Below the pieces are notes generated by a model. That model was given only the letters and a program-made list of their open reading frames with translations. It was not told the origin of the DNA and did not search any database. From Flavobacterium sp. Root420 (lineage in GTDB: Bacteria > Bacteroidota > Bacteroidia > Flavobacteriales > Flavobacteriaceae), in assembly GCF_001427905.1 (NCBI RefSeq), contig NZ_LMEF01000012.1, forward strand, positions 125,886-189,885: 64,000 nt of DNA, in the 5' to 3' direction. Numbering within the stretch: the stretch's first letter is position 1; the number at the start of each line of letters is the position of its first letter. A program made the position numbers and the translations under genes. This document shows, piece after piece, positions 26,529-37,222 of the stretch.

Positions 26529-29366
26529 TTATTTTTTAAGAATAGTTTGGTTGAATGAACCATCATTCGTATAGACTTTTACCAAATAAGTTCCTTGAAT
26601 AAGGTTGCTTAAATCGATAGTTTCAGCATCTTTATCAGCACTCTTAACTAATGTACCAGACATATTGTAGACCTGAACTTTTTCTACTGTTTGAGTTGAC
26701 TTAGTAAGATATAAAACATCAGCAACCGGATTTGGATATAAAATTATTTTTGCAGTTTCAGGCTCTGCAACAACTTCTGTTGTTTGCGCCATACGTGCAG
26801 TTCCTCCGGTATAGTGTGTGCCGATATAGAATAAGTTTGCAACAGATCCTTTAGTTATCGTGTTTGAACCTGTAGGAATTGAAGCCGTAACGATTCCAGC
26901 TGACGCAGTGTAAGAAACATTATTTACTTTAATTGTTCCTGTAAAGTTAGAATCAAAAACCAAAGTTAAGGTTGAAGCACTTGTAGTGGTATAAGTAATT
27001 GAAGTACTTGATTCAATTTTTAAACGAGCGGTCAAAGTCAGTCCTGCATAAGTTACTGATCCCGGAGTTGAATTCATATTTCCTGTAATAGTATAAAATG
27101 AACTTGTTTTTCCTGAAGTGGTAAAATTATGATTTTGGTCTCCGCTTGGTGTTCCGGTTGTAACTGTAATTGTTCCTGATCCTGTGGCTGGAGTACCAGT
27201 ACCAGTCGTTGCAATTGAGTAAGACAATGTTGCAGTTGGAGTTCCTGTAATCGTGATTGTTTTAGCCGTAGTATTTTTTACGAAACTAATTCCTGAAGCG
27301 GGCAATCCGGTAACAGTTGCATCCGTTGCAGTTCCTCCCCAAGTGAAAACAATTGAGCTTATTGCAGTACCACTGGCAACAGTTTGGTTGTTGTTACTGG
27401 TTGAAGTTAAGGTTTGAGTTCCTGCCGGATTAACTGTAATTGTTCCTGATCCTGTTGCAGGAGTGCCAGATCCCGTTGTAGCAATAGAGTAAGACAATGT
27501 TGCTGTTGGAGTTCCTGTAATAGTAATTGTTTTAGTCGTACTATTTTTTACAAAAGTAATTCCTGATGCAGGTAATCCCGTTACAGTTGCGTCTGTTGCA
27601 TCGCCGCCCCATGTAAATACAATGGATGCAATTGCAGTTCCACTTGTTACGGTTTGATTATTATTGTTTGTAGAAGTTAGTGTTTGTGAACTTGCCGGAG
27701 GATTTCCTTCTCCCTGCACCGCTACTAAAGTTCCGCTATAATTAGTTAATGCTGATTTAAGTGCTGTAATTACAAGTGAAGAAGTGTCATCTACACTATT
27801 GTCAAAAGTCCATTTTAAATCTCCTCCGGAAACACGACCTGCGTATTGTGTTGTTTTTGTTTTAGCAGTGGCAGGTTGGTCTACTACTAAATTTTTAACG
27901 TAGAATGCAGCATCAGTATCAAAGTTATTGTAAACGTTTGCTCCAGATTTAGACTTAACGGTACTGCTTACAGTCTCACCTCTTGTGGTAGGAACATAAG
28001 CATCGAAGTCAGTTGTTGAACTAATTTTTCCTGAGATGTTGTATAAAGGATTTGGGTCATTGTAAGCAACAAAACGCATATTATTTGTTCCGTTTGAAGC
28101 ATCAAAAGTATTATTGAAAGCTTTGATTGATCCACCAGCTTCACCTGAAAATGTTCCCATTGTTCCAGCATTATTAACCTGATTCGCTTCATCCCAAATG
28201 TCGGTTCCTTGTAAAGATGTTAGCATCGGATGTTTACTATTTCTGAAATAATTTCCTTCAACAAATAAAGAAGAACCTAATGTCGAACCTGAACCATATT
28301 TTGCAACGCCATCAAAATAGTTGTTATAAATGTGAGCAGAATAGTAGCGTACACGAGGATGACGAGAATCAGAGTGATCAAACCAGTTGTGGTGATACGT
28401 GATATATAAACCGCTGGTTGTTCCTTCGCTCAAACCTAAAAGGCTGGCTTTTCCGTTGTCCCAAAAGTGATTGTAAGACAAGGTAATATACGTTGATGTT
28501 TTGTTGTCTAAGGCACCGTCACCTTTTATTTGATCAGCGTCGCTTCCTGCATTTCCATAAAACAAATCGCAGTTATGAACCCAAATGTGATCGTTATCTT
28601 GTTGCATTCCAACATTATCTCCCGCTGTACTGTTGCAGTTCATAAATCCAAGATTGCTAACTTCAATGTTAGAAGCCGATTTCAGTCTTACGCCCCATCC
28701 ATTAGCTACGGCATCAGTTCCAACACCTTCAATAGTTAGATAACTTGATGCATTGTTCGAATTTTCGATTACAACATCTCCACCTTCCATAATGGTCATA
28801 TCTGTAATATTTCCAATTAGACGAATGATAAACGGGCGAGTATCTTGTCCTTTTTTAATGGCATACAAAATATTTTGTAAACCAACACACGGATTTGAAC
28901 TTGCACCAGTAATATTCATCGAAATGGTGTTTTTAGTGTTTTGAGTAATGTAAAGGATTACTGCATTGTCTTTTGGAGTTCCGTCGGCTTTGTATCCACC
29001 CGGAACGCGCCCGCCAGCAAATGCAAAACCGTTACGGTCCTGAGCTGAAACAGTCAAATTACCAGTTGTTGTTCCGCTTCCTTCTACACCAGAAATTACA
29101 GGTTTTATTTTTACAGTGTATGTTCCAGCTTGTAATCCCGGAATATCAGCTCGTAAATAACTTCCATAACTTCGGATGAGCTGGTCGTCAATTTTTTTGT
29201 CTGTAACACCTTGCCCTGTGTAGTAGACATTATAAGTTTGGGCGCCGCTTACGGGCTGCCATTTTACAAAAGCTGATTCCAACCAGCCGGAAGCTTCATT
29301 AATTTGTTGTGCCCAAATTTGAAAAGTTGCAAAAAAGAGCGCTAGAAAAAGTAGGTTTTTTTTCAT
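26529..29366 (-). CDS. Multidomain pectate lyase (PL1-like) exported by type IX secretion
   Basis: 945 residues: signal peptide (1-19), a fibronectin-III-like domain (about 22-110), then a right-handed beta-helix of the PL1 type (about 115-470) with [30 protein letters not shown] and NNYFDG. The first supplies calcium-binding acidic residues and the RHPRVR stretch the catalytic arginine. Two 90-residue Ig-like repeats follow ([16 protein letters not shown] units), then a beta-sandwich, and a type A T9SS sorting tail ([13 protein letters not shown], final ILKK). It cleaves polygalacturonate by beta-elimination outside the cell. It is monocistronic with candidate operator sites upstream (29433-29446 and 29554-29567). 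Confidence 0.9.
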   Translation of the reverse strand: MKKNLLFLALFFATFQIWAQQINEASGWLESAFVKWQPVSGAQTYNVYYTGQGVTDKKIDDQLIRSYGSYLRADIPGLQAGTYTVKIKPVISGVEGSGTTTGNLTVSAQDRNGFAFAGGRVPGGYKADGTPKDNAVILYITQNTKNTISMNITGASSNPCVGLQNILYAIKKGQDTRPFIIRLIGNITDMTIMEGGDVVIENSNNASSYLTIEGVGTDAVANGWGVRLKSASNIEVSNLGFMNCNSTAGDNVGMQQDNDHIWVHNCDLFYGNAGSDADQIKGDGALDNKTSTYITLSYNHFWDNGKASLLGLSEGTTSGLYITYHHNWFDHSDSRHPRVRYYSAHIYNNYFDGVAKYGSGSTLGSSLFVEGNYFRNSKHPMLTSLQGTDIWDEANQVNNAGTMGTFSGEAGGSIKAFNNTFDASNGTNNMRFVAYNDPNPLYNISGKISSTTDFDAYVPTTRGETVSSTVKSKSGANVYNNFDTDAAFYVKNLVVDQPATAKTKTTQYAGRVSGGDLKWTFDNSVDDTSSLVITALKSALTNYSGTLVAVQGEGNPPASSQTLTSTNNNNQTVTSGTAIASIVFTWGGDATDATVTGLPASGITFVKNSTTKTITITGTPTATLSYSIATTGSGTPATGSGTITVNPAGTQTLTSTSNNNQTVASGTAISSIVFTWGGTATDATVTGLPASGISFVKNTTAKTITITGTPTATLSYSIATTGTGTPATGSGTITVTTGTPSGDQNHNFTTSGKTSSFYTITGNMNSTPGSVTYAGLTLTARLKIESSTSITYTTTSASTLTLVFDSNFTGTIKVNNVSYTASAGIVTASIPTGSNTITKGSVANLFYIGTHYTGGTARMAQTTEVVAEPETAKIILYPNPVADVLYLTKSTQTVEKVQVYNMSGTLVKSADKDAETIDLSNLIQGTYLVKVYTNDGSFNQTILKK

Positions 29367-29432
29367 AATTGTTTGGTTTAAGTGGTTAATTGTTAATAAA
29401 GTGGTTTTTGTTTATCAAATTCAATATTTAAT

Positions 29433-29446
29433 TGTAATCGATTACA
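29433..29446. promoter_or_regulatory. Candidate operator upstream of the pectate lyase gene (site 1)
   Basis: TGTAATCGATTACA is a perfect 14-base palindrome with a central CG, as in LacI/GalR-type operators. It lies 67 bases upstream of the pectate lyase start. The binding protein is unknown. Confidence 0.5.
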
Positions 29447-29553
29447 CAAAAATAAAATGTTTTTTCTTAATTCGTATTTATTTTAGAATAAAAAAACACA
29501 TTATGTATAAATATTGATTTTATATTGGTAATTATGTAATAAGTTGCATTAAT

Positions 29554-29567
29554 TGTAATTTATTACA
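29554..29567. promoter_or_regulatory. Candidate operator upstream of the pectate lyase gene (site 2)
   Basis: TGTAATTTATTACA repeats both arms of site 1 but lacks the central CG. It is 121 bases further upstream. The rest of 29447-29860 is AT-rich, and I see no gene or hairpin in it. Confidence 0.35.
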
Positions 29568-29860
29568 TACAAAATGTAAATCCTGTGAAGCATTATTTTT
29601 GCTGAATTTTTTTGAAGTATAGTATAAGAAATTGAACTCCTGAGGTAGTAATTTTTTATAAAAATGAAAGAATTGTGGGAGAATACTATTTTGAAGGAAA
29701 AAAGTTACTTTTAATTTTTTAGAGTTAAAATTTTTTAAGTAAAGAATGAATTTTTACGATAATTTGCTTTACTTTTTTACTAGAATTTTAGCTGAAATAA
29801 AAAGATTAAGCACAACTACCTATTGTAGTATTTAATTGTTTTTGAGAATAGTTTAGACAT

Positions 29861-29896
29861 AAAAAAAAGCCTTTTTGAAACTCAAAAAGGCTTTTT
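29861..29896 (-). terminator. Terminator after the BI-1 family gene
   Basis: AAAAAGCCTTTTTGA and TCAAAAAGGCTTTTT form a perfect 15-base stem with an AAC loop and a T-run on the minus strand. Confidence 0.85.
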
Positions 29897-29918
29897 AAAT
29901 ATGTTAAAAGTAAAAAAC

Positions 29919-30692
29919 TTAGTCTTTACTTGATAATTTAGATAGTAATCTTAAAAATTCAATATATAACCAAACTAAAGTAATGATTAATCCCATAGCA
30001 CCATACCATTCCATAAATTTTGGCATTCTTTGCTGAACTCCTTTTTCGATTTGATCAAAGTCTAAAAATAGGTTTAAAGCAGCAATGATAATTACAAAAA
30101 CACTAATTCCAATACTCATCATTCCGTTTCCATAATGTACTGGAGTAAAATTAAAAATTAGTGATGCCAGCCACGAAAATAAATAGTAAGTTGCAATTGC
30201 CAATGTTGCAGCAATAACTACTGACTTAAATTGTTCAGTAACCTGCACAATTTTAAATTTATATAAACCTAAGCAAACTAAGAAGGTTACTAAGGTTGCA
30301 CTAACAGCGTTGACAACAATTCCGGGATATTTAATTTCAAAAATGGCAGAGATTCCTCCAATAAATAAACCTTCAAATAAGGCATAACCTGGAGCTAGAT
30401 AGGGTGAAAGCTGCGGTTTGAAAGAAGATACTACAACTAAAATTAAACCAATAATTGCTCCTCCAAAAGCAGGTATAATTGGATTCATTCCGGTAAATGC
30501 CATCCACCATGTTACCATAGCGGCAGCCGTTAAGATTAAAAATAAAATAACTGTTTTATTGATAGTACCTGACAAAGTCATTTCCTGATTGTAATCAATA
30601 ATCTTTGCTTCGTGTACTTCTTCAGCTTTTGAAACAGCATTTGATGAAAAACGCTTGTCGCTTAAAAATGGATTTTTTGAATTGAAGTTCAT
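29919..30692 (-). CDS. Bax inhibitor-1/YccA family membrane protein
   Basis: 257 residues from the ATG at 30692; an upstream TTG would add nine residues and is less likely. A short soluble N-terminus (about 1-50) precedes seven hydrophobic segments, the normal topology for the family. The C-terminal FLDFDQIEKGVQQRMPKFME and MEWYGAMGLIITLVWLYIEFL match BI-1 family signatures, with the acidic residues that gate calcium leak in characterised members. It probably sits in the inner membrane. It follows nuoN on the same strand, but the 160-base gap and the terminator at 30806-30834 indicate a separate transcript. Confidence 0.87.
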   Translation of the reverse strand: MNFNSKNPFLSDKRFSSNAVSKAEEVHEAKIIDYNQEMTLSGTINKTVILFLILTAAAMVTWWMAFTGMNPIIPAFGGAIIGLILVVVSSFKPQLSPYLAPGYALFEGLFIGGISAIFEIKYPGIVVNAVSATLVTFLVCLGLYKFKIVQVTEQFKSVVIAATLAIATYYLFSWLASLIFNFTPVHYGNGMMSIGISVFVIIIAALNLFLDFDQIEKGVQQRMPKFMEWYGAMGLIITLVWLYIEFLRLLSKLSSKD

Positions 30693-30805
30693 ATTTCTAA
30701 TACATTTAATTGTACTCAAATATATGGAGTTTTTTTGAAGTGCAATTATTTCTGTAAAATTTTTAACATGAAATTTTCTTCTGAAAGGATTGGCCTTAAA
30801 ACAAA

Positions 30806-30834
30806 AAATCCATCAAAAAAATATTGATGGATTG
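30806..30834 (-). terminator. Terminator of the nuo operon
   Basis: AATCCATCA and TGATGGATT form a 9-base stem, followed on the minus strand by a T-run. It lies about 23 bases past the nuoN stop. Confidence 0.75.
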
Positions 30835-30856
30835 ATGTTATATTGTAGTTGAATTT

Positions 30857-32248
30857 TTAGTTCAATAAATCTAAAACTAAAGATGGAAACAAACCTAAAA
30901 CAATATTTAATGTAATTGAAACGATCGCAACAGCATAAATAAGGAATGGTTTTCCGGTACGTTCCTGATTTGGTTCTTTAGAATACATGGCTAAAATCAA
31001 TTTGAAATAATAACCAACACTAATGATTGAGTTGATAACAGCTACAATTACTAAAGCGATGTAACCAGCTTCGATTGTTTGGTTGAATAAGAATAACTTA
31101 GCAAAAAATCCGGAGAAAATCGGGATACCTGCCATAGATAATAATGAACCAGTTAATATAGCAGCCAATAACGGATTCGTTTTTCCTAAACCATGAAAGT
31201 TTGTGATATCTTCGTTATCCTGATTTTTGCAAACATATAAAATAACGCTAAATGCAGCAATTCCTGCTAATGCATAAGCTGCTGTATAATATAATAATAC
31301 CCCTGCCGAAGTTGCTATCGTTAACAGAGTCATCAACATAAAACCTGCATGTGAGATTCCTGAGAATGCCAACATACGTTTTACATTTACCTGACGTAAT
31401 GCCATTATATTTCCAACAGTCATAGAAGCGATAGAAATGATAACCACGATAGTTTCAAATGTTCCTAATAAATCCTGATTTTCAAGTGATGGAATTAAAT
31501 TCAATGCTGAAACTAATTTATAAAGTGTTGCAATAGCTACAACTTTTGCCAAAGTACTCATTAAAGCAGTTGTCAAAGCAGGCGATCCTTCATAAACATC
31601 CGGAGCCCAAAAGTGAAATGGAACAGCAGCTACTTTAAACAACATTCCGATCGTCATTAATATCATTCCGATTGGGAACCAGATTGGTAATTCAGCAGAT
31701 AAAGAGCTCTCGCTAATTTCAACAACATCAAAACTTCCCATTGCACCGTAAATTAAACAAATACCAAATAAGATAATTCCTGAAGCAAATGATCCCATCA
31801 GGAAGTATTTCATCCCAGCTTCGTTACTTTTCAGGTTCAAACGTTCACTTGCAGCAAGGACATATAAAGCAATTGATAGAATTTCGATTCCTAAGAAAAA
31901 CATCGCTAAGTTTCCAAAAGAAACCATTGCAACTCCTCCGGCTAATAAAAATATTTTTATAGCAACAAAATCTGAAATTTTGGTTGGATGATTTTCATAG
32001 AAATTATGACTTAATGCCACTAAGAAAATGGTCAGGATTATAAACAGTGAAGAGAACGCAGTCGAGAATTTACTCACTGTGATCATATTATTGTAGTAAC
32101 TTTCTGTTGATCCAAATTCAGAAAAACTAAGTGCCAAAACGCCCAATAAACCAAGAATGGTAATTGGAACAATGGCTTTTCTTAAATTAAGAATTTCAAA
32201 TAATAGGCAGAAAATACCCAATCCTGTTATAGCTATTAATGTATTCAT
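30857..32248 (-). CDS. nuoN: NADH-quinone oxidoreductase subunit N
   Basis: 463 residues, a 14-helix antiporter-like proton-pumping subunit of complex I. KVAAVPFHFWAPDVYEGSP is the conserved quinone-oxidoreductase signature and VKRMLAFSGISHAGFML the lysine-bearing broken-helix region. It is the last gene of the operon, 64 bases after nuoM. Confidence 0.95.
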   Translation of the reverse strand: MNTLIAITGLGIFCLLFEILNLRKAIVPITILGLLGVLALSFSEFGSTESYYNNMITVSKFSTAFSSLFIILTIFLVALSHNFYENHPTKISDFVAIKIFLLAGGVAMVSFGNLAMFFLGIEILSIALYVLAASERLNLKSNEAGMKYFLMGSFASGIILFGICLIYGAMGSFDVVEISESSLSAELPIWFPIGMILMTIGMLFKVAAVPFHFWAPDVYEGSPALTTALMSTLAKVVAIATLYKLVSALNLIPSLENQDLLGTFETIVVIISIASMTVGNIMALRQVNVKRMLAFSGISHAGFMLMTLLTIATSAGVLLYYTAAYALAGIAAFSVILYVCKNQDNEDITNFHGLGKTNPLLAAILTGSLLSMAGIPIFSGFFAKLFLFNQTIEAGYIALVIVAVINSIISVGYYFKLILAMYSKEPNQERTGKPFLIYAVAIVSITLNIVLGLFPSLVLDLLN

Positions 32249-32312
32249 TTTTGCTTTTTTGATTTAGGAAATCCAAAACTACAGATGTCCTAATTTATTT
32301 TTATTTAAAATA

Positions 32313-33755
32313 TTAATTTTTATTGATAACGTTCAAAATCGTTTCTAAACTTGGTGTAATCAAATTTGTAATTGGTTTTGGATAAAATCCGAAGAAAATT
32401 AAAACAGCGATAATTACAACTAATGAAATTCCTTCATTAACAGATACATCTGCAAAAGTTTTCGAATCTGTTTCTCCCAACATTACATTTTGAAACATCT
32501 TAAGCATATAATAAGCTCCTAAAATAATAGTTGTTCCACCTAAAACAGCGAACCAGATATTGATTTGAGAAAGACTATACAAAACAGTAAATTCTCCAAC
32601 GAAGTTAAAAGTACTTGGTAAGGCTACAGAAGCTAAAACCAAAATTAAAAACATAGAAGTGAATTTTGGCGATTGGGTACGAATACCACCCATTTCTGAA
32701 ATGTTTCTCGTTTCGTATCTTCTGTAAATAATTTCAGCTGCGTAGAATAATCCAACAACAACAAAACCGTGAGCAATCATTTGTAAAACGGCTCCACGTA
32801 AACCATCGATAGTTAACGTATAAGTTCCTGCAGCGATTAATCCAACGTGAGCAAGAGATGAATAAGCTAATAATTTCTTTAGATCTTTTTGTCTCAAAGC
32901 AACAATTGATCCGTAAATAACACCTGCAATTCCTAAAGCGATGAAAATATCCATGTATTCTTTTGCAGCAAGAGGTGCAATTGGCAATTGCCAACGAATA
33001 ACACTATACAATCCCATTTTTAGCATAATACCAGATAAAAGCATCGTTCCAACTGTTGGTGCTTTTTGGTAAACATTCGCCTGCCAGGTGTGGAAAGGAA
33101 TAATTGGAATTTTGATAGCATAAGCTAAGAAGAAAGCCAGGAAAATCCAAAGTTGCTCAGTAGCAGATAAGTTTAATTTGTATAAATCTTCGATTAAGAA
33201 ACTTCCATTTGCTTTTTGTGACAAATAGATGAAAGCAACCAACATGAACAATGAACCGGCAAGAGTGTAAATAAAGAATTTAACTACTGCTTTTCTACGT
33301 TCTTCAGCATCTCCATTACCCCAAATAAGCGCAATAAAGTAAATCGGAATTAAAGCTAATTCCCAGAAAATATAATATAAAAGACCATCTGCTGCCAGGA
33401 AAGTTCCTGTCATAGCAAATGCCATAAATAAAATTAATGCATAAAAAGCTTTAGCATTTTTATATTCATTTCCGAAAGAAGAGAATATAATAATTGGAGT
33501 TAAGGCTACAGTCAATAAAAGCATAGCAATTGCCAATCCATCAGCATTTAGCGCAAATGAAATTTTAGGTTGTGTGATCCACGCATTGATTACGCTGATA
33601 TTTTCACCAGCACAAAAATGATTTAACAATACAACCGAACAGCCCAAAGCTGCCAAACTAAAGAACAAAGCTACTTTTGATGCTAGTTTATCACCGACAA
33701 AATAAGTGACAAATGCACCAATTAAAAGAATAATTAATATGAGAGAAACGTTCAT
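32313..33755 (-). CDS. nuoM: NADH-quinone oxidoreductase subunit M
   Basis: 480 residues, an antiporter-like membrane subunit of complex I. IFWELALIPIYFI holds the conserved glutamate of helix 5, KIPIIPFHTWQANVYQKAP the broken-helix lysine region, and LKKLLAYSSLAHVGL the second lysine motif. Gap to nuoL is 10 bases. Confidence 0.95.
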   Translation of the reverse strand: MNVSLILIILLIGAFVTYFVGDKLASKVALFFSLAALGCSVVLLNHFCAGENISVINAWITQPKISFALNADGLAIAMLLLTVALTPIIIFSSFGNEYKNAKAFYALILFMAFAMTGTFLAADGLLYYIFWELALIPIYFIALIWGNGDAEERRKAVVKFFIYTLAGSLFMLVAFIYLSQKANGSFLIEDLYKLNLSATEQLWIFLAFFLAYAIKIPIIPFHTWQANVYQKAPTVGTMLLSGIMLKMGLYSVIRWQLPIAPLAAKEYMDIFIALGIAGVIYGSIVALRQKDLKKLLAYSSLAHVGLIAAGTYTLTIDGLRGAVLQMIAHGFVVVGLFYAAEIIYRRYETRNISEMGGIRTQSPKFTSMFLILVLASVALPSTFNFVGEFTVLYSLSQINIWFAVLGGTTIILGAYYMLKMFQNVMLGETDSKTFADVSVNEGISLVVIIAVLIFFGFYPKPITNLITPSLETILNVINKN

Positions 33756-33765
33756 AGTTATAAAA

Positions 33766-35655
33766 TTATTGAGCTAAAAATATATAGGAAATAATGGCAC
33801 AAAGACCCAAGACAAAAGCAAATAGATATAATCCGATACTTCCGTTTTGTAATTTTTTACCTTGAAAAGCCAGTTCATTAGTTACTTTACCTAATCCAAA
33901 AACAACTGCAGATAAACCAGTTTCAACATAGTCTCTAAAGAATCTTGATAATCCATTTATAGAGCGTACAAATATTGCATCGTAAAGTTCATCTACATAA
34001 TATTTGTTGTATAAAACTTTGGCTACGCCAGTAATATTTTCATCAGCTTCAGGAACATTGTCTTGTTTGAAATATTTGATATAAGCAATAAAAGTACCGA
34101 TCAATCCACCTAAAACAGCAACTCCCATAAGAGTATACTCTGTTGTGCCTAAATGATGTTCTTCTCCAGCCACTTTCGTGAAAAGAGGAGCCATATATTC
34201 GTTCAGCCAGCTATTTCCAGGAAGACTGATAAGACCTCCAAAAGTTGCTAAAACTGCCAAAATCATTAAAGGGAAAGTAATTAATCCGTCACTTTCATGT
34301 AAATGGTGTTTTTGTTCTTCAGTTCCTCTAAAATCTTTAAAGAAAGTAAGGAACATCAATCTAAACATATAAAATGCCGTCATGATTGAAGCAATAGATC
34401 CAATAATGTAAAGCGGAATACTGTGGTGGAAAGCAGTCATTAAGATTTCATCTTTAGAGAAGAAACCTGAAAACAAAGGAACACCTGAAATAGCTAATGA
34501 AGAAATCAACATGGTCCAGAAAGTGATAGGCATTGCTTTACGCAAACCTCCCATTTTACGCATATCCTGTTCTCCGTGCAATCCGTGAATTACAGATCCT
34601 GATCCTAAAAACAAACAAGCTTTAAAGAAAGCGTGTGTGATTACGTGAAAAACAGCTACTTCATAAGCACCGAATCCAAGAGCTAAAAACATTAAACCTA
34701 ATTGAGAAACGGTAGAGTAGGCCAGTACTTTTTTAATATCAGTCTGAACCAAACCAATTGTTGCAGCAACTAATGAAGTTACAGCTCCAACTATTGCAAT
34801 TACAGTCTGAACGTCTGGTGCTAAATCAAAAACAAAGTTTAATCTCGTTACCATGAAAATACCTGCAGTAACCATGGTCGCTGCGTGAATCAATGCCGAA
34901 ACCGGAGTTGGTCCAGCCATCGCATCAGGTAACCAGGTGTATAACGGAATTTGTGCCGATTTACCACAAGCTCCAATAAACAAACATAAAGCTGCTAATG
35001 AAAGTAAAGGTAAGTTTAGGTTTGTTGCTCCGGCAATTGCCGTTTTTAAAGTTGCATAGTCTAAAGTGGAGAACATTGAACCAATAATGAACATTCCGAT
35101 TAATAAACCTAAATCTCCAATTCTGTTCATGATGAAAGCTTTTTTCGCAGCATCATTGTAATCCTGGTTTTTATGCCAAAATCCAATTAATAAGTACGAA
35201 CAAAGTCCAACGCCTTCCCAACCAATAAATAATACTAATAAATTACTTCCGATTACCAATGTAATCATGAAGAATACGAACAAATTCAAATACGCAAAAA
35301 ACTTATGCATATTCTCGTCATCGTGCATGTAGCTAATGGAATATAAATGAATCAACGATCCAATTCCAGTTACAAATAGCAACCAGAGAACGGATAATTG
35401 ATCTAATAAAAATCCTAGATTAATATGAAGATTACTAATTTGGATCCAGTCAAATAAAGTTACCTGAATGACTTTTCCAGTTGAAGTAATTTGATTAAAA
35501 AATATAAGTGTAACTATAAAAGAAACTGCTACAGCAACTGTTCCGATAATACCCGAAACTGTTTTTCCTAAGCTTTTCCCGAAAAAAACATTGATTAAAA
35601 ATCCTAAAAAAGGAGATAAAACTAAGACTAAAGCTAAATTGGTATCCATTTCCAT
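33766..35655 (-). CDS. nuoL: NADH-quinone oxidoreductase subunit L
   Basis: 629 residues, the largest antiporter-like subunit, carrying the long lateral helix at its C-terminus. FIGWEGVGLCSYLLIGFW, SAQIPLYTWLPDAMAGPTPV and DIKKVLAYSTVSQLGLM are the conserved motifs. Its start lies directly after the nuoK stop (adjacent codons). The second ATG is two codons in, so the start is uncertain by two residues. Confidence 0.95.
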   Translation of the reverse strand: MEMDTNLALVLVLSPFLGFLINVFFGKSLGKTVSGIIGTVAVAVSFIVTLIFFNQITSTGKVIQVTLFDWIQISNLHINLGFLLDQLSVLWLLFVTGIGSLIHLYSISYMHDDENMHKFFAYLNLFVFFMITLVIGSNLLVLFIGWEGVGLCSYLLIGFWHKNQDYNDAAKKAFIMNRIGDLGLLIGMFIIGSMFSTLDYATLKTAIAGATNLNLPLLSLAALCLFIGACGKSAQIPLYTWLPDAMAGPTPVSALIHAATMVTAGIFMVTRLNFVFDLAPDVQTVIAIVGAVTSLVAATIGLVQTDIKKVLAYSTVSQLGLMFLALGFGAYEVAVFHVITHAFFKACLFLGSGSVIHGLHGEQDMRKMGGLRKAMPITFWTMLISSLAISGVPLFSGFFSKDEILMTAFHHSIPLYIIGSIASIMTAFYMFRLMFLTFFKDFRGTEEQKHHLHESDGLITFPLMILAVLATFGGLISLPGNSWLNEYMAPLFTKVAGEEHHLGTTEYTLMGVAVLGGLIGTFIAYIKYFKQDNVPEADENITGVAKVLYNKYYVDELYDAIFVRSINGLSRFFRDYVETGLSAVVFGLGKVTNELAFQGKKLQNGSIGLYLFAFVLGLCAIISYIFLAQ

Positions 35656-35976
35656 TTATCCTTTTAAATTTTTTAAATTATCGATACTAATTGAGCCTAA
35701 ATTTCTAAAAATAGAAACGAGAATGGCCAATCCTACCGCAACTTCTGCTGCAGCAACTGCCATCGAAAAGAACACAAAAACTTGTCCCTGTGCATCTTGA
35801 TGATACGTTGAAAAAGCAACAAATAAAAGGTTAACCGCATTCAACATGATTTCGATAGACATGAAAACGATAATAGCATTTCGTCTGTACAATACACCAA
35901 AAACACCAATACAAAAAAGTACAACACTTAAAAAGATGTAGTTTTCAATACCTATTTGATTTAATATATTACCCAT
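35656..35976 (-). CDS. nuoK: NADH-quinone oxidoreductase subunit K
   Basis: 106 residues with three membrane helices, the standard size. [18 protein letters not shown] carries the conserved glutamate of the proton path, with the second acidic residue in the following helix ([12 protein letters not shown]). The ATG overlaps the nuoJ stop by one base, indicating coupled translation. Confidence 0.95.
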   Translation of the reverse strand: MGNILNQIGIENYIFLSVVLFCIGVFGVLYRRNAIIVFMSIEIMLNAVNLLFVAFSTYHQDAQGQVFVFFSMAVAAAEVAVGLAILVSIFRNLGSISIDNLKNLKG

Positions 35977-36515
35977 TATTTATTTAATTTTTCTTTTTTA
36001 GACAATAATACTGTTCCAATCATGGCTACTAAAAGCAAAATCGAAGCAAATTCAAACGGAACCATATATTCGTTCAATAATATTTTACCCAATACTTTGA
36101 TAGACTGAAAATCTTCACCGGTTGAATCATATGCGCCTACAATTGGTTTCGAATTAATGAAGATTGTAATTAGTACAATGCAAATCAAACAAAAAGAAAC
36201 AATGGCACCTAAACGTGTAATTCTAGGCCTGTGAACCTGATGGCGTTCGTTTAGATTCATTAACATAATCGTAAACAGGAACAAAATCATAATCGCACCC
36301 GAATAGACTATAATATGTACGATAGCCAAAAATTGAGAGTTTAATAATAAATAATGACCAGCAATCGAAAAGAAACAGATTACTAAATAGATCGCACTAT
36401 GAATTGGATTTCTGCTAAAAATGGTCAAAAATGCGGTAATTACCGTAATAAACGCTAAGAAACAAAATATAATTTGTACAGTTGTTGCGTGTGCAAAATC
36501 AGGAATATGTATCAT
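35976..36515 (-). CDS. nuoJ: NADH-quinone oxidoreductase subunit J
   Basis: 179 residues with five membrane helices. [20 protein letters not shown] and [20 protein letters not shown] are typical of the ND6-like subunit that links the quinone site to the proton pumps. It directly follows nuoI and overlaps nuoK by one base. Confidence 0.94.
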   Translation of the reverse strand: MIHIPDFAHATTVQIIFCFLAFITVITAFLTIFSRNPIHSAIYLVICFFSIAGHYLLLNSQFLAIVHIIVYSGAIMILFLFTIMLMNLNERHQVHRPRITRLGAIVSFCLICIVLITIFINSKPIVGAYDSTGEDFQSIKVLGKILLNEYMVPFEFASILLLVAMIGTVLLSKKEKLNK

Positions 36516-37061
36516 TTAGTTAGCATTATTAAGTTGAGCATTTTTGATCGCCACATCAAGAGGCATCACTAATCTGTCTTTTCCAAAAATGAAATCTTCT
36601 CTTTCATAACTAGAAGGAACCAAAACTTTTGAAGTCGTCAAATAGATTGCATCTTTCGGGCAAGCTTCTTCACAAAGGCCACAGAAAATACATCTTAACA
36701 TGTTGATTTCATAAATCGAAGCATATTTTTCTTCTCTGTACAAATGTTTTTCATCTGGCTTGCGCTCAGCAGCTTTCATAGTAATGGCTTCTGCGGGGCA
36801 TGATAAAGCACACAATCCACAAGCCGTACAGTTTTCGCGACCTTGTTCATCGCGCTTCAACTGGTGTTGACCACGATAAACCGGACTCATTTCACGTACT
36901 TGTTCAGGATAATGAATGGTTACTTTTTTTCTGAAAAGGTGCTTAAGTGTAATAAGCAATCCTTTCACAATCGCCACAAGATACAATCGTTCCCAAAAAG
37001 TCATCTCTTTGTTCGAGACCACCTTTTTTCTACCCGATAATGATATAGTTTCTATTGACAT
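36516..37061 (-). CDS. nuoI: NADH-quinone oxidoreductase subunit I
   Basis: 181 residues with two 4Fe-4S ferredoxin motifs (CTACGLCALSCP and CIFCGLCEEACP) that carry clusters N6a and N6b, passing electrons towards N2 in NuoB. The N-terminal helix (about 15-40) anchors it to the membrane arm. A 161-base gap holding a structured repeat separates it from nuoH. Confidence 0.95.
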   Translation of the reverse strand: MSIETISLSGRKKVVSNKEMTFWERLYLVAIVKGLLITLKHLFRKKVTIHYPEQVREMSPVYRGQHQLKRDEQGRENCTACGLCALSCPAEAITMKAAERKPDEKHLYREEKYASIYEINMLRCIFCGLCEEACPKDAIYLTTSKVLVPSSYEREDFIFGKDRLVMPLDVAIKNAQLNNAN

Positions 37062-37133
37062 TTTTTAATGTATGATTTACGATTCACAATTTGACGTTTA
37101 AATCAAATTCAAAATCTATTTTATTTTTTATTT

Positions 37134-37211
37134 GAAGCTAATCCTGCTATCCGCTTGTATCTTTTATGGTGAACCCCACCATAAAAGGATACCGCTTCTA
37201 TCGGGGCTAGG
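37134..37211. repeat. Structured intergenic repeat (GCTAATCCCGCTATCCG family), copy 2, inside the nuo operon
   Basis: Flanks GCTAATCCTGCTATCCG and CTTCTATCGGGGCTAG match copy 1. The core hairpin is TTTTATGGTG, AACCC, CACCATAAAA, extended outward by GTATC/GATAC. The core shares almost no sequence with copy 1 but pairs as well. It lies between nuoH and nuoI, within one transcription unit. Confidence 0.8.
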
Positions 37212-37222
37212 ACACTCAGGTA

